Below, one piece after another: positions 11,736-24,500 of a stretch of 64,000 bases of DNA. The DNA is from Capitulum mitella. Lineage: Eukaryota > Arthropoda > Thecostraca > Pollicipedomorpha > Pollicipedidae. The notes under the pieces were generated by a model. It was not told the origin of the DNA. It saw nothing but the letters and a program-made list of their open reading frames with translations, and made no database searches. A program made the translations under genes and the position numbers. The stretch covers positions 30,069,451-30,133,450 of the forward strand of contig CP099839.1 of NCBI GenBank assembly GCA_030062745.1, read 5' to 3'. How positions within the stretch are numbered: the first letter of the stretch is position 1; every line of letters starts with the position of its first letter.

Positions 11736-12745
11736 GATCACTGCTGTGCAGTGTCATTGGCCCTGTGAATGCCTCCAGTGGTCTCCGTGACTGAATCAGG
11801 GGTCTTCGTTTGTCACATGGGGTATATCTGACAGTCTTACGGTCCTGCTAGTCATATCAGAGACCCGTGTTGGCACTTAAGGGGCCTCGCTGGCAGTCTC
11901 AGGGGGACCTTTCTATGCCAGGAACCTGCCTAAAGCACTGGGGGCTCTCCAGCCGTCCAGGGCCCCCATGCAGTCTTAAGAGGTCTGTGTACCACTTTTG
12001 CCAAGAGGGTTCCTGCAAATGGAAAGTGTGGAAAGTCTCATTTGCCATCTGCCATGTAGGGGCACATCTTGCCATCTTAGGACCCACCTGACTCTTCTCC
12101 GAGCCCCTTGACATCACTAATAAATCACTAAGGTCACTAATAAATCTCTGTTTAGGGGCTTCTCTGGCTGGCCAGGATCTTGTTGTGCCATGTTAAGCAG
12201 CTTCCAAAGTCCTTGCAGTCACATGAGCCACTTGGGCACTTCTAGTGCTCTCATGGGCCATTTGCCATGTTGGACCCCCTTGTACAGTCCCAGATACCAT
12301 TGGATAGTTCTAGGGGCCCTGACATCTATCTTAGGGGCCATCTTGCCATCCCAGGGTCACTAACCTTCCTGGAGGCCTGCTGACTGTATCAGGAACCTTG
12401 CTTTTCACACAGGTCCACAAAACCCTTTTGGGGCCTCTATGACATTCCAGGGGCCCCAATGGTATCTTAGGGATTCAGTCTGTATCTTGGCCATCGCAGG
12501 GGCCCTGTGAACTTTCTGGTGGGCTCAGGGACAATGTGCCATGTTGGGGCCCTGTGATGGTTTCAAGGGTTCCTTTGGGAGCTTCATGGACCCTTTTTGC
12601 ATTTTAGGGGTGATTCAACCCTCCCAGAGCCACCTGACTGTATGAAGAACCTGTCATGTTTTCATAGAGTCCATGAAGCTCATACAGGACTCCTTTTGGG
12701 CCCTTTTTTAGTCTGAGAGGGATCCCTCTCCGGCCTCAGGGGGCG
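11736..12745. repeat. decayed GC-rich minisatellite-like repeat
   Basis: A loosely periodic succession of 'ggggcccctgtga', 'ttctaggggcc', 'cagtctcaggggg' and similar phrases, roughly every 30-40 bases, too diverged for a firm unit. The segment 11750-11990 is closely matched by 49660-49920, in the same phrase order ('catggggtatat', 'ggcagtctca', 'gtgccagga'). Confidence 0.6.
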
Positions 12746-12769
12746 ATCCCCCGTTTCCCCCCCCAATTT

Positions 12770-12997
12770 GTGCCTAAGTTCAAACAAGAAACCACTTTTT
12801 ATGGGTTGGGTAAGTCCATACATTCTGCCCCAGATACAGTCTACCCTATTTGGGGAAGAACTGAGGCCATCATAAGGGCCTCTAATAATAAGGGTATCTT
12901 GCTGACCATGGTCACAACAATCCCAGCTGGTTTGCTCATTTATTTTCTTGTGTCGTTTTTCAACAGATCAGTAAGCGTTGATCATTTGCATCATTGA
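12770..12997 (+). CDS. possible small membrane protein frame, unsupported family
   Basis: A 75-codon frame, first codon not a clear ATG start, with a hydrophobic stretch near residues 46-63 ('LLTMVTTIPAGLLIYFLV') followed by 'SFFNRS'. It looks like a single-pass membrane protein or an exon of one, but a good internal splice donor ('ggGTAAGT' near 12808) and the lack of a family match make it doubtful. It lies in the CpG-poor block upstream of VPS51. Confidence 0.15.
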   Translation: MPKFKQETTFYGLGKSIHSAPDTVYPIWGRTEAIIRASNNKGILLTMVTTIPAGLLIYFLVSFFNRSVSVDHLHH

Positions 12998-13234
12998 TCT
13001 TCTGATGTTGATTGGAGTCGAGTGATTTTCCTTGACTGAGGGAGACTAGGATCCAAAGATTAGACATTCAGAGGCCCCTGTGCATGGATCATCTTGTTAG
13101 GGTGACCGATGCATCAGGTGGTTGTAAGTTGTTTCAGAGGTACCAGGGAGGCATGTCAAATAAAAAGAACATTTAATCTCATCTAATAGCTGCGAATCTT
13201 CTGAGAACTATACAAATGGTGTGCAATACAGTGG

Positions 13235-13760
13235 GATGTTCATTACCTAGTAGGTGGTGAACTGAGCAGGTTAGGCAGATGAAAAGGTACATGCACACTG
13301 ACACAGTGGTTCTTCAGGTTCTTGTGTGTTGGGTGCCATTGGCATTCAGTCACTATATGCTGTTCTGTGTCACAAGTGGAAAATGGTGGTTGAGGATGCC
13401 ATTGTAACAGGCTGCTGTAAATGAGCCTAGTGTGGCCAGTCTGTAGTCTGGCTATTGCAGCTTCCTCTCTCCTCAATGCCCAGTAGGATGGCTCCCTTTC
13501 TGTTGTGACAGGCAGTTTAAGGAAAGTATGCTGACACTGATTCCATGCCTTTCCAAAATTTTGTTGAATGGATTGTGTCAAATCTGGGAAGAAATCTGAT
13601 CATTCAGTGTATGTAATATCTTTGTTTTTCAAGGCTTGTTTAGCGTGGCAATCAGCCATTTCATTGCCAGCAAAACCCAAGTGTCATGGTGTCCAACAGG
13701 TTCTTGCAACCAGTCATGGCACCTCACACTGGTTCCCCAATAAATTTAGGAGCAGTTTTT
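13235..13760 (-). mobile_element. non-LTR retrotransposon 3' fragment (RNase H and C-terminal zinc motif)
   Basis: On the minus strand the translation shows an RNase H tail motif ('GNEMADCHAKQAL', about 13620-13680). After an in-frame stop it continues with 'RREEAAIARLQTGHTRL' and a Cys/His cluster ('CDTEQHIVTEC', about 13340-13380). These are typical of the end of ORF2 in RNase-H-bearing non-LTR retrotransposons (Jockey/I/R1-like). Only the 3' end is present and it is broken by a stop and probable frameshifts, so it is a dead 5'-truncated copy just upstream of VPS51 and on the opposite strand. Confidence 0.75.
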
Positions 13761-13989
13761 TGTGGGAAGATAACATAGGGTGACCAGATTTGTTCATTAA
13801 GGTATGTTTGCTCTTTATGAACTGTGAACTATTGCCATTTTTGGTTTAATCTAGACTCTTAAACATGTCAGGTGTTGAAATCACATGTTTCATTGTCATC
13901 TATCAACTGTAGTGCACTTGCAGTATTGACAGAATGATTTTGCATTTTAGCAGGAACATTACAGAAGTTTCCAGACAGTCAAACTTGAT

Positions 13990-14142
13990 ATGTCTGAAAG
14001 TGAACCATCAAGAAAAAATAGAAATGCTGCTTTGAAAGAATACTATAGTGTCAAGACATCTGGAGAAATGATGGGAAATGATCTGTACAGTCTGAATTCA
14101 CCTCACTTCAACCCAGACATGTATCTGCACCAGTTGATCAAG
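13990..14142 (+). CDS. VPS51: VPS51 exon 1 (residues 1-51)
   Basis: Begins at the ATG at 13990, reading 'MSESEPSRKNRNAALKEYY', and contains the family's 'SPHFNPDMYLHQLIK' (human: AHFDPEVYLDKL). It ends before a good donor, GTAAGG, phase 0. A possible acceptor ('tgcattttag', ending at 13950) lies 39 bases upstream of the ATG, so the transcript may have an upstream untranslated exon; no CpG-island promoter is visible here. Confidence 0.9.
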
Positions 14143-17100
14143 GTAAGGTGGATGTTCTACCTGGACAACTCCAGGACAGATCACCAAGGCAAGTTTACCC
14201 CACCCTCTCAGATTTTGCCCAAAATTGGTATGTGGGATGCTGGGCACTGGTTTTAAGTTTTGGGTTTATATAACTTTGAGGTCAAGAGGTCAAGAGATAC
14301 AGTCCATTCAAAATGTATGGTCAAGGCCAACACCCAACAGTCTGTTCTGTTCCATCTTCAGTAAAATTTGGGCTTTCTCAGGTCAAATTTGTGAAGTCGA
14401 CCTCATCACTTTCTTTAGATCAAAGTTCAGTGCATTTTGCCCATTCCAGTTTTGTTTATAATCATCACAAAATTGGCTGCTTTGTTGGTAATGTACTGGC
14501 AAAATTTCATGGTGAAATGGAAACTCTTTGGGGGCAACAGGGGTCATGTGCCATGGCCTGATTTGGCCCATATGCTTGGTGATTAGTTTATTCCAAGATA
14601 TAAGTGATATGGGCATATTTGAAAGCATTTGTCATTTGGAATACATTCATGATATTACTTGTACATGTTGAAAGTTGTTTAAAGACCTGTTACTCATATT
14701 CATACATTGATGATGTACCTGGCCTACATGCCATGCCTACATACATATCAAGAATAGGTAATTACAGTTATTGATAACAAAGTAAAACAAGTGCAGTAAT
14801 TGGCATAGTAATAGGTAATAACAGTAATTAATGCAAATGCTGACACATAGCAGTACATGAACTGTGCCTGGTACAGTGGAGTCAGTGGCATAGGGTTGTA
14901 TGTAAAAATCTGTTTTGAAGTCATAGTCACAGTAACATCAGAACCTCTGTGGATGTAGGGGCAAACATGATTGTAATTTTGTTTCTTTCCGTGTGTCGCC
15001 ATAGGGTTAATGTTAAATGTTGCCCAAAGTTTGGGGGCAGCTGCCCCCCTCCCTCAGTTCCTGTGCCCCTGTGTGTAGTCAGTAATGATCAAAATGGTTA
15101 CAGCATATGTGCTCAGCAGACAGCACAAACTTTTCTTCACACTGTGCACTATATGTACCAAAAATTCAGCATCTGCGGACATGCTGCATGCTTTGATATG
15201 CACCTCATCAAGGAGTTAGTACAACATACAAATGCAATTTTGTTGATCGGAGGTCACTTCACAAAATCAAGTCAAGATCAAAAGCCAGAATTTGGTTTCA
15301 TATTTGAAATTTTAGCACTATTTTTTTCCAAATGCCAAACCCGGAATATATATCACATACAAGAGTGCCCTTTGCTTGTGTACCAAGTTTCAGGTTGATA
15401 TCGGGTCGGATCACGGAACTATGACCTAAAATGTCGGTGCGCGTACCCTTTATCACAACAGCTGTAAAATGAGATTTTAGGAAAAGAGTGAATTGAAATG
15501 ACTGGAAACGTTTCCAAACAATGTGAAATGCGCTCAAGATCATTGCATGCGGTTCTAAGATCATTGGAGGTCACATAAGGTCAGAGGTCATAAGTTGACC
15601 TGATGAACATGTGACCATGACAGTTTTCCCTTTTTCATGTCCCTGGCACCGCCTATGCTAACATGATACAGTTCAGCATGACGTGACTAGTAAAAGCTAG
15701 GAACAATGTTCCGACTTTTTTGTTGACTCAGTTTTTGAAAAACAAGTCGTGTCATTTTCCGAAACCTTGTGAATGTGTATGAATTTTCTCAAAATTTTAG
15801 ACCTATGAACCCGTGGTAAAAGCCCCTTTCCATAAGCTCTCGATTTGTGCCAATTTCACTAAAATCGGCCCATAAACAGCAGAGCTGTAACAGGTCCAAA
15901 AGTATCCCCCATTTTGGCTTTTTTTGCGCACTGTATTCACCCCTTTCAAGCTTTTGAAAACTTTTTATAATAATTTAGTTTACGCCATAGTAAGTCGATT
16001 GACGTTTGTTGCGGTAAAATCTGATGTGTAGTTCTTGAGATCTCAGGGGGTGCCGAATCCCCCCTGCCGGGAATCGGCTAACCGTCTAGCCCTCCGGGAA
16101 TAGGAGCAAGCCTGTCTGCAAGACTATGCCGTCGTGCGATATCTTCCCCTGACATAAGAAATGAGGTCTTTCTGCTCAAGTACTCCACGCAGCAGTCAAA
16201 GAACCATCTCAGGATCGAGATCTGACCATCTAACGGGCGTTGCAGGCTGGCTCGAGACACAGATCGTTTTGCGGTTCCCACCTTTTCCGTTCCAAGCGTT
16301 CTTGCCATGAGCGTTGGCATAAAAGTGTCACTCACAAGTGATGCCATTGTCGAACTGTGTTATATTAACAAAGTTGTAGTTATTTTTATACTGTCCTCCA
16401 CACCCATCTAAGGATTTCTGAATTTTGTTCAGGCCTAGGTATTTTTCAACTGGGTACGGCAATAAAACACATTGGAAAGCCCTCCACAAAACTTAGATGA
16501 CCAGTCCCGCTGAAACAACAAATTGGTGCAGCATACACTGTGAATTCTGCCAAGGATATCCTTGCGCCATGTCTTGAACACTGAAAACATAATTCTGAGC
16601 AAAGTCTCCCCCCCCCACTACTACTACCTCACCATCTGAGATTGAACCTTCCAAGCACGTAAAAAACTTTGACTGAGCGTCGGCGATGAAAAGATTAATT
16701 GTGAGTGCTGAAATAGAGTCACTGAAAGGAGACACAGACTCCTCCACTGGAAGGACTACATAAACATCTACCGACAACCATTTTTGAAACACATTGTAGT
16801 CCCCAGACAATCTTCTTTTTCTTTCACGTTATCTGTAAAATTGTGACACCCTTTTCCCAGGAGCAGTTGTTACACGTGGGCAGCAGACAGGCCCGGCTCC
16901 TCGCATCACGATCGCTTTTCTTCATTAGTTCATTACTGATTGAGACCTGTCATTTCCAGAGCCGAACTTACAATTTTGGGCTTTGATGATATGTACATAC
17001 GCACGCACGCACGTACGTACTGAGCCACTACTTCCTGCCAACACGCAGTAGGCAGTAATATGGGGATGTTCGTCATCGTTAACCCGGAAAGCCTGGGGGG

Positions 17101-20013
17101 TCTCAAATAGGGCACCCGTCGGTTTTTTTGTGAATAAGCTCTGAACCACAAGAGCCATCCCATTCCAACTTTCAGTACCTATTTATTCAATCAGTTTTAC
17201 ATATTATGACATCAAAACCATTTCCATGCGAAGTCAGATCATGGAGATATGACGCCAGATGTGAACCCATGCATGCATGTTTTCGTCTCTTCGGGAGGTG
17301 GCGCGAACATGCTTCGATTTTTTTTTATAAAATTCGCGAATATAATGCATGAATTATTTGGATTTACATAGCGCACGGTCCCCAAAAGGATATAAAACCG
17401 TGACACGTCAACATGAGATACATGAGATACATGAGATCATGCTAGGTGACATACATGATGACAGTTGAACTGATTTGCACTGCGGGTGACAGAAGTGGTT
17501 GTCACTGACCTTCCCCATCATTCAAGCCAAACAAGCAAATCTATATGGGCCTCTTAGCAAAGTTCACCAAATGCAACGTGAAGTCATGTCAGGTTACGCC
17601 ATAGGTTGATGTCAAAATGAAACGAAATACAACATTGTCTGTGGGAGATCATTCAGTAGCGGCAGAAAGCGATTATTGTTCCTAGTCAGAAGAGGACGAA
17701 ATGACTCCGTTTTGACGTGGCTTGACCTTGACCCGGTAAGGAGCAGACAGAGCAGATTTCATTGTCACGAGATGTTATTTCAGTTCTGCACTTGATGCAG
17801 TTAAGGGTCCCAGCGAGTCATTATTGCGCCTTGTCAGGAAGAGTAACTCAACCTTATCTGACCAAACCTAGAATGACCTTGACTATGGAAATCAGGTAAT
17901 GCAAAAATGATCATCGGGAAGTTTCACTTTCGTCTTTTGCCACGTGGTTCAAAACAGCTGCGAGTAACTATCAATATGTGACACGTTAAGTAAGACCAAT
18001 ATTCCACCTGACCAAGGCTGACCTTGACCGGACACTTTTAACATTTTGGTCTACTTCTGATGTGGATGATCGTGAACGTTTCGTTTGATACCCAGTTGAA
18101 GGCTGTAAGGTCAGTATTGCTGATGATATGATGTACGAACCGGTGTCAGTTTTTCTGACATCGTGTTGTGCGTTTTACGTGACCTGCGACATCATGAGTC
18201 ACGTGACCAGGGCTAACATAATATTTCCTGAATCGCAAGACTCAGGGCTATCGATGAGTGGTGGACCGGTTCAGATCCGACGGTAATATCCTGAGATAAC
18301 CGGGGGTGCCCTTTTTTGACACTCCCAAGCGGGCACGGATGTAAAAACACGCTCGGCGGTGCCGGATTAACCTGTAGCCAGTGTAAGGTAGGGGTTGATG
18401 CACCCCCTCGGGTTTTTTCCGAGGCCACAGAAAGACAGGGCGGGGTAGTGCACCAAAGCGGACATTTTGAATCAAAGTAAGTCCGAGTCATGTCACTGAG
18501 TTATGATGCCATGTGTGAACCTCTGCAAGGCCAGTTTTGCCCGAAATGGCGGGAAATCCCAGATTTACGAAAGTAAATAACACTCATAAGGTAAGCAGAC
18601 TATGCCTGTGAGTTCCACGAAGTTCGTGACCCTTGTAAGTTACCAGGGGTCAGTGACCTCGGGTGGCCTAGGATGGTTGTTTCGGCCTCTGGTCGACTGC
18701 GGGGCATTCTGAGGCTCAGGTTTGGAATTTGACATCCGTTTTAAAGCATTCTGAGTCATTCGTGTTCATTTAATGGCCGCCAGAGGTCCTAAGATTCTAT
18801 GCCGTTCCAGGCGGTCACGGAATTTAACCTGACCTTACGTGTGCCATTGGCCGGAAGTTACCATGAAGAGTACCGCTTTAGTTTTAAAGTTTCAGTGAGT
18901 CCTATGCTTCTTCACTGGTTTCTTCTGCTGTGGCTCTTTTTGTTCTGTGGACCTTAAAAAAATGCCTTGACATTTTCGCCAATTTTGGGTCATCATCCTG
19001 GGCATTGAGGTCAGCAGTTGACGTAAAGTCTTGAAATCTCATACTTTTTGCCTTTTTTATGACGAGCAACAGGTTTAATTTTTGTTCGCGGCTCTAACTC
19101 ATTCAGGGACTAATCGCCAGGGCTAATTCTTGCATCCCCAAGCACCATCAGAGTTGTCGAAATGCCGGACACTGGCGAGGGTTAAGAGACATTAAAACAT
19201 GCAGATAGATATTGATATCATGCATGCATTCCATGCAACAAATGCTTTGAAATGATGCCCATATTGCTTATATTTTGGAATAAATCGAAGACAGTTGGCA
19301 TATTGACCAAATCTGGTCATTACATATCATCCCCATTATCCCCCCCCCCACACTCAGGAGTTCCCATTTTGCCATGGAATCCCATCATTATGTTGCCAAT
19401 AATGGAGCCTGTTTTATGTGTAAATTTAAAAGACATTGGGATGCGCAAAATGCGTCTGACCTTGTCCTCAAAAAGGGTCACAGGGTCGACTTAATAAATT
19501 TGACCTTAGGAGGTCAACTGTTGTGGAAAAACATTCCCTGGTGCTTCCTCGTTCGAATGATGTATCGTTTGGCCTTTAACGTTTTTTGATTGTGGAGAAA
19601 TGATAGCATAAACAGTTTGCCATTAGTGTAGACCTTACATTTTCAGTGACCTGTATCTCGTGATCTCTTGACATTATGACTTTGTAAACCCACAGACCGA
19701 GGGCCAAAACAATCTCATGTATCAATTTTGAAAGAAATCTGAGATGGTATGGTCAACTTTTGTACCCTTACCTAACTGATTTGACCTGGAGTCAGTTGCA
19801 TATGAATTGCCCCTATGTACATTGTCATGTGTTTTATGGACAAATTGCCTGGCATGGCATGAAAAGACATGTAGAACAAATGCACCCTTGCTACCTTGCA
19901 GTGAGCTATTTTGCAAAAGTCACTGTGAAAAGCTGTTAATGATACTTTGATCAGTACGTGCTTGTGGGTATGGAGTGAATGAAGAAGTCTGGTAAACTTT
20001 GCCTTGATTTCAG
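14143..20013 (+). other. VPS51: VPS51 intron 1, 5.9 kb
   Basis: No gene recognised inside. The intron changes composition along its length: CpG-poor to about 15400, CpG-rich 15400-19200, CpG-poor again to exon 2. The middle part is full of 'tgaccttgacc' and 'aggtca' phrases resembling those at 53.0-53.3 and 62.2-63.1 kb, and therefore probably belongs to a dispersed repeat family. A short block at about 15003-15060 ('agggttaatgttaa' followed by 'gcagctgcc') recurs near 61230-61290. Confidence 0.7.
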
Positions 20014-20250
20014 CAATCATCCTTGACTGAGCTGATGGACACTGAAGCAAACATTTATAAACAGATCCAGTCACTTGACAGTGAAATGCAAACACTTGTG
20101 TATGAGAACTACAACAAGTTCATATCTGCTACGGACACCATCAGGAAGATGAAGGTGGATTTCAAGAAAATGGAAGATGAAATGGAGCTCTTAGCTGAAA
20201 ACATGAAGCACATTACTGCCTTCTCAGCCACAGTGTCTGATACCTTGCAG
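20014..20250 (+). CDS. VPS51: VPS51 exon 2 (residues 52-130)
   Basis: The acceptor is 'gccttgatttcag'. The exon encodes '[19 protein letters not shown]' and '[18 protein letters not shown]', nearly identical to vertebrate VPS51, plus '[12 protein letters not shown]' of the N-terminal coiled coil. Length is 79 codons, phase 0 at both ends. The donor GTGCAT is weak but is the only one consistent with the frame. Confidence 0.95.
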
Positions 20251-20943
20251 GTGCATATAACGTTTTGGAATACAAGCATCAGGACACACCTACTATGATA
20301 TGTTTATAAGAAGTGTATGTGTATGTCATATATATACATATATATGGCATACACATACACTATATATAGGTGGTTTTATTCTCAGCAAGTACAGTATAGA
20401 GGTAGAGGGTTAAATTCACTGCACTCTTCTGTTTTTCTTCTTTTTTTGGATATGCTGCAAACAAAGCAGCACAGAGCTTCATTATTTTGCTTAGGTACCT
20501 TCAAATGAGCACGCTTTGTAAAAGGTGATTGTAAAGATTGGTGGGTGATGTTGCCATATATGTACATTTCACCCTTGCTTGTACTGGGGGTCCAACATTT
20601 CCCCTTCCCCCAGGCTGCTGTCAGAGGTAATGAAACTGGTTATAACCAGAGTTGGATGTGAAAATAACAAAAAAAGAGAGTAGATTCATCAAAATATACA
20701 GCTGGGTCACGCAAAACCTTGGGGAACCCGTTCATTTCCCCATCCCTGCTGTTCGCAGTTTTCAGAGGCTGTCCACTCACTACATTTGCTGAAGATGTGC
20801 AGTTTGCATGGCTATTGTTTATCCCAGATTGAGTTGCTGTTAACACATGATGTTTGTGTGTTTCTTTTATGATGTATGGTGCAACATTTTTTTGTAAAGA
20901 AGTTCGTGTAGCATCTTGCATCATCACAATGTTCTGTTGCCAG

Positions 20944-21063
20944 GATCGCAGGGACGAGATAAACAAACTGTCCAGCACTCATGTGATGCTAAAGAAGCTC
21001 CAGTTTCTTTTTGAGCTTCCTGCCCAACTGAAGAATGCTATCGAAAAGGAGAACTATAAGCAA
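20944..21063 (+). CDS. VPS51: VPS51 exon 3 (residues 131-170)
   Basis: The acceptor is 'ttctgttgccag'. The exon encodes 'DRRDEINKLSSTHVMLKK' and 'LQFLFELPAQLKNAI' (human: HALLRKLQFLFELPSRL). 40 codons, phase 0, donor GTGAGG. This is the last of the CpG-poor exons. Confidence 0.95.
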
Positions 21064-22000
21064 GTGAGGAGACATTTTTTGTCAGTTACCTCGCTCTGTT
21101 TCCGTCATTGGTATAGCCAGGGGGCAAAGGGACCATGCCTCCCTTCTCGTGGAGGCCAAGTGGGTCCCCTGGCGGCCAAGCCGGTCCCCCTGGGGCCTTT
21201 GAACCCAGGGAGTCCCAAAACACTGGGTTCTTTGGCCCCAGTGCTTTGTTTAATGTAATGGTGTGTTATATTGCTGGAAACAGATAATTAAAAGAAAATA
21301 ATGTTTCAGGTTTTAAAGAAGGCTTACGAACTTAAAAAAAAACATACTCCGAATGTGCCAGAGAGCTATGCGTGTTATGAAGAAAATCACGAGGTCTATG
21401 AGCGTTTAGGGGCCCCGGCTAGCTTGTAGGGGGTTCACTGCATGTCTGGAGAGGTTCCCATGTCCGCCTATAAAGGGTCCCCTGTCGACCTTTGGAGGGA
21501 CCTCATTTCGGCCTCCAAGAAGGCCCCTGCTGGCCAGCAGGGAGGCTCCTGCCAGCGTGTAAAGGGCCCCTGCCGGAGTGGTAAAGGATCCTTCCTGACC
21601 TGTAAAGACGTTCCTGCCGATCTGATGAATGCCCTTTTCAGTCATCGTTTTCGCTTGTCATCAACGGTCGTCTTACGCCATATATCTCTATGTATAAAAT
21701 ATATACTATATTAATACGCCATGTATTTAATCACATGGACCCGCATTGTTAACGTGGGCCCTTCATCCGATTTGCCCCCCCACCCTCCACCACGGAATGC
21801 TGACTACGTCCCTGGCTGCCATCCTTATAATATGACAGCTGTTGCCTTTATCATGACGGAGATTGTATCACATGAAGCCAGTCCAGCCAGTGTCAGCTAT
21901 TTGAGTCGGCTGCGCTGGTGTGCCCAGATTGACGCCCAAATGTCTTTGACCTTCATCGGTTCTCCTGCCGGACTTTGACGCCACCGGCCGTGCTGTCCAG
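21064..22000 (+). other. VPS51: VPS51 intron 3, decayed GC-rich repeats
   Basis: From 21110 to 21650 it holds phrases such as 'ggtcccctgg', 'aaagggtcccct' and 'ggcccctgc', the same flavour of decayed repeat as 11.7-12.7 kb. The CpG-poor to CpG-rich switch falls in this intron. No gene. Confidence 0.55.
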
Positions 22001-22150
22001 GCCGTGGAATACTACCTGCAGTCGCAGCGCGTTCTGGACCAGTACGAGACGGCGCCGAACGCTTCCAGTCTGCGCGGTTTGCGGGCCGAGTCGGCCGAGA
22101 GCATCCGCCAGTTAGTGCAGGCGCTGCAGGCCCACCTGCAGGACGAACAG
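22001..22150 (+). CDS. VPS51: VPS51 exon 4 (residues 171-220)
   Basis: Acceptor 'tgctgtccag'. The exon encodes 'AVEYYLQSQRVLDQYE' and 'IRQLVQALQAHLQDEQ' (human: AVRYQGRAQAVLQQYQ...). 50 codons, phase 0, donor GTGCGG. Third positions are strikingly GC-rich compared with exons 1-3. Confidence 0.93.
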
Positions 22151-22742
22151 GTGCGGCGGCGCGTGCCACGGCCGGCGGGGGCTGGTGGCGCTCCGTCTGC
22201 AGGCGACCGGGCATTGCCAGGTGGTCTGACGCCGGGGCCGTACGACTGTGTCATGGCAGCCCCGGTCAGTTGCTGCGTCTGTGAGCGTGCTCATCGTTCG
22301 GTCGTTGCTCATTATCAAGGTCATTGCGCATCATTGTCTCATTGGACAGGCGTCGTTTGCTTTTGCATCACTAACCAGCTGTCGGCTTTCGATCACTGGG
22401 GCGGTGCCTGTCATTTGTAGGCTTCAGTTTTAAGCCTTTATTTTTAAAACACGGTCCCTAGGACCTGCTACCCTGCATCAGATGAAGGAACTTTTTCTAA
22501 GACCTGGGCACCTGGTGCGAAGCAGTGGGCCGAGTGCTCCCTGTCTCTGTGCAGGATTGAAGCCAAGTGGAGCTACAGGATTGAAGCCGTTTTTAATACG
22601 GAACTGTCTGGCGTGTCTCATGGCGCAGAATCACAGTCTGCTGTCCCGGCGTAAAACGCTCTCTCCAGGAGGCTGCCCGCACAGGACGTGTGTGCTGCTG
22701 AGCACCGCATAGTGCTGGTGACGTCACACACTGTTTCTGCAG

Positions 22743-22940
22743 GCCAGCACAGAGAAGCTGAGCGAAGCAGTGAAACTGCTGCTGCAGCTGGATCAGCCGG
22801 CAGACGAACTGTGCGAGCGGGTCATCGCGCATGCGCAGATGAAGTTGGCCACTGACATGTCGCGGTTAACGGACCAAGTGGAGCTGCTGCGAGGGGTCAC
22901 CCAGCAAAGCCACCCCACCGAGCTGTCAAAACCTCCAATG
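22743..22940 (+). CDS. VPS51: VPS51 exon 5 (residues 221-286)
   Basis: Acceptor 'ctgtttctgcag'. The exon encodes 'ASTEKLSEAVKLLLQLDQP' and 'ADELCERVIAHAQMKL' (human: ...[20 protein letters not shown]). 66 codons, phase 0; donor GTTAGT. Confidence 0.93.
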
Positions 22941-23223
22941 GTTAGTGGCAGCCGTTTCACTTATACGTTCGATGAAACAGTCGTTCGTAGAGATTCTCTC
23001 GAACTGTAGGCGTGGAAAGCCGTGATTACGCTTTTGCGCATCAGTTCTGGGTGTGCCACTTATCTTGAGCACTTTCCTGCCAGGGCACCAAATTTGTGCC
23101 AAGAAATGTCTTATGAAATGCAATACTACTGTTTGCATGAAATAGAACGTTGTAAGCAAAAGTTTCAACATGGGAAACTATTTGTTGTTAAATTCATGTT
23201 TACTATGCTAACCTTATTTCCAG

Positions 23224-23324
23224 GACATTTTGGAATTTGTTGATGTGGAATGCAGCAATTTCCTGGGCAACATCAGCTTGTTCGTTACATCTTACAAAGA
23301 ATTGTTCATGGGTCAAGATGACAG
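23224..23324 (+). CDS. VPS51: VPS51 exon 6 (residues 287-320)
   Basis: Acceptor 'cttatttccag'. The exon encodes 'DILEFVDVECSNFLGNIS' and 'FVTSYKELFMGQDD' (human: [28 protein letters not shown]). 101 bases, ends in phase 2, donor GTGAGT. Confidence 0.93.
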
Positions 23325-23784
23325 GTGAGTGTGCCATGCATGTCAGTGCTTTGGTTGACAAATCGATATTCTCATGTATTCATGTCAGACTGTTTGAGCC
23401 TATTTGGTTAATTACGGCGCGGATCAGTATGAAGGGGCTTCCTATTTATAGATTGCGTTGTTACATTATTGGAGCCTTCTTTTATTTAACAAGGCTGCAT
23501 TTCGGGCACAGTCAAGCTTGTAAAAGGAGCAATGCTGGAATGCTAAGAAATCACAGGCACAGATGGAAACATATGCGTGATTTTATCAATAGAAGTAATG
23601 CTAATATGGCTTTCTTGGACTTGTCTGACTTACGTATGTATTACGTGTCTGATCTGGTAGGTCTCGTACTTTGACCTGCCTGATTCGTCCATCCTCCGAC
23701 TGGACTGACTTATGACGTGTCTGGCGTGGTACCTGTCTGATGTGCTGCTTGTCTAGCCTCTAACCTCTCTAACTGGTGTGGGCT

Positions 23785-24425
23785 CTCTGACTTGTCTGAC
23801 CTCTGATTTGTCCGGCCTCTCGGCCTCCGCCGATCTCTCGGAGCCGTCTGGGCCCTCTGACTTGTCTGACCTCTGATTTGTCCGGCCTCTCGGCCTCCGC
23901 CGACCTCTCGGAGCCGTCTGGGCCCTCTGACTTGTCTGACCTCTGATTTGTCCGGCCTCTCGGCCTCCGCCGACCTGCCGTCTGGGCTCTCTGACTTGTC
24001 TGACCTCCGATTTGTCCGGCCTCTCAGCCTCCGCCGACCTGCCGTCTGGGCTCTCTGACTTGTCTGACCTCTGATTTGTCCGGCCTCTCGGCCTCCGCCG
24101 ACCTCTCGGAGCCGTCTGGGCCCTCTGACTTGTCTGACCTCTGATTTGTCCGGCCTCTCGGCCTCCGCCGACCTGCCGTCTGGGCTCTCTGACTTGTCTG
24201 ACCTCCGATTTGTCCGGCCTCTCAGCCTCCGCCGACCTGCCGTCTGGGCTCTCTGACTTGTCTGACCTCTGATTTGTCCGGCCTCTCGGCCTCCGCCGAC
24301 CTCTCGGAGCCGTCTGGGCTCTCTGACTTGTCTGACCTCTGATTTGTCCGGCCTCTCGGCCTCCGCCGACCTGCCGTCTGGGCCCTCTGACTTGTCTGAC
24401 CTCTGATTTGTCCGGCCTCTGGGAG
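23785..24425. repeat. 64-73 bp minisatellite in VPS51 intron 6
   Basis: About nine to ten units built on 'ctctgacttgtctgacctc', 'gatttgtccggcctct' and 'cggcctccgccgacct'. There are two length classes, with or without an inserted 'ctcggag', which alternate irregularly. The units lack stops, so three long minus-strand frames (up to 332 codons) cross it; they are repeat artefacts. Confidence 0.92.
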
Positions 24426-24500
24426 GACTCGGCCGCCCTCTCTGGGCCGTCTGGTCCGTCTGACCTGTGTAGCCGGTAGCCGGTGTGTTGCTGCCGGCAG

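Noticed and set aside
15400..19200. Many 'aggtca' and 'tgacctt' motifs as a cluster of nuclear-receptor sites
   Set aside because: The same phrases recur in gene-free parts at 53.0 and 62.2 kb, so they are more simply the signature of a dispersed repeat.
21064..22000. Chimeric assembly join inside VPS51, suggested by the composition switch
   Set aside because: Exons on both sides are in order, in phase and complete for one orthologue, so a join of unrelated sequence is unlikely; kept only as a check in the findings.
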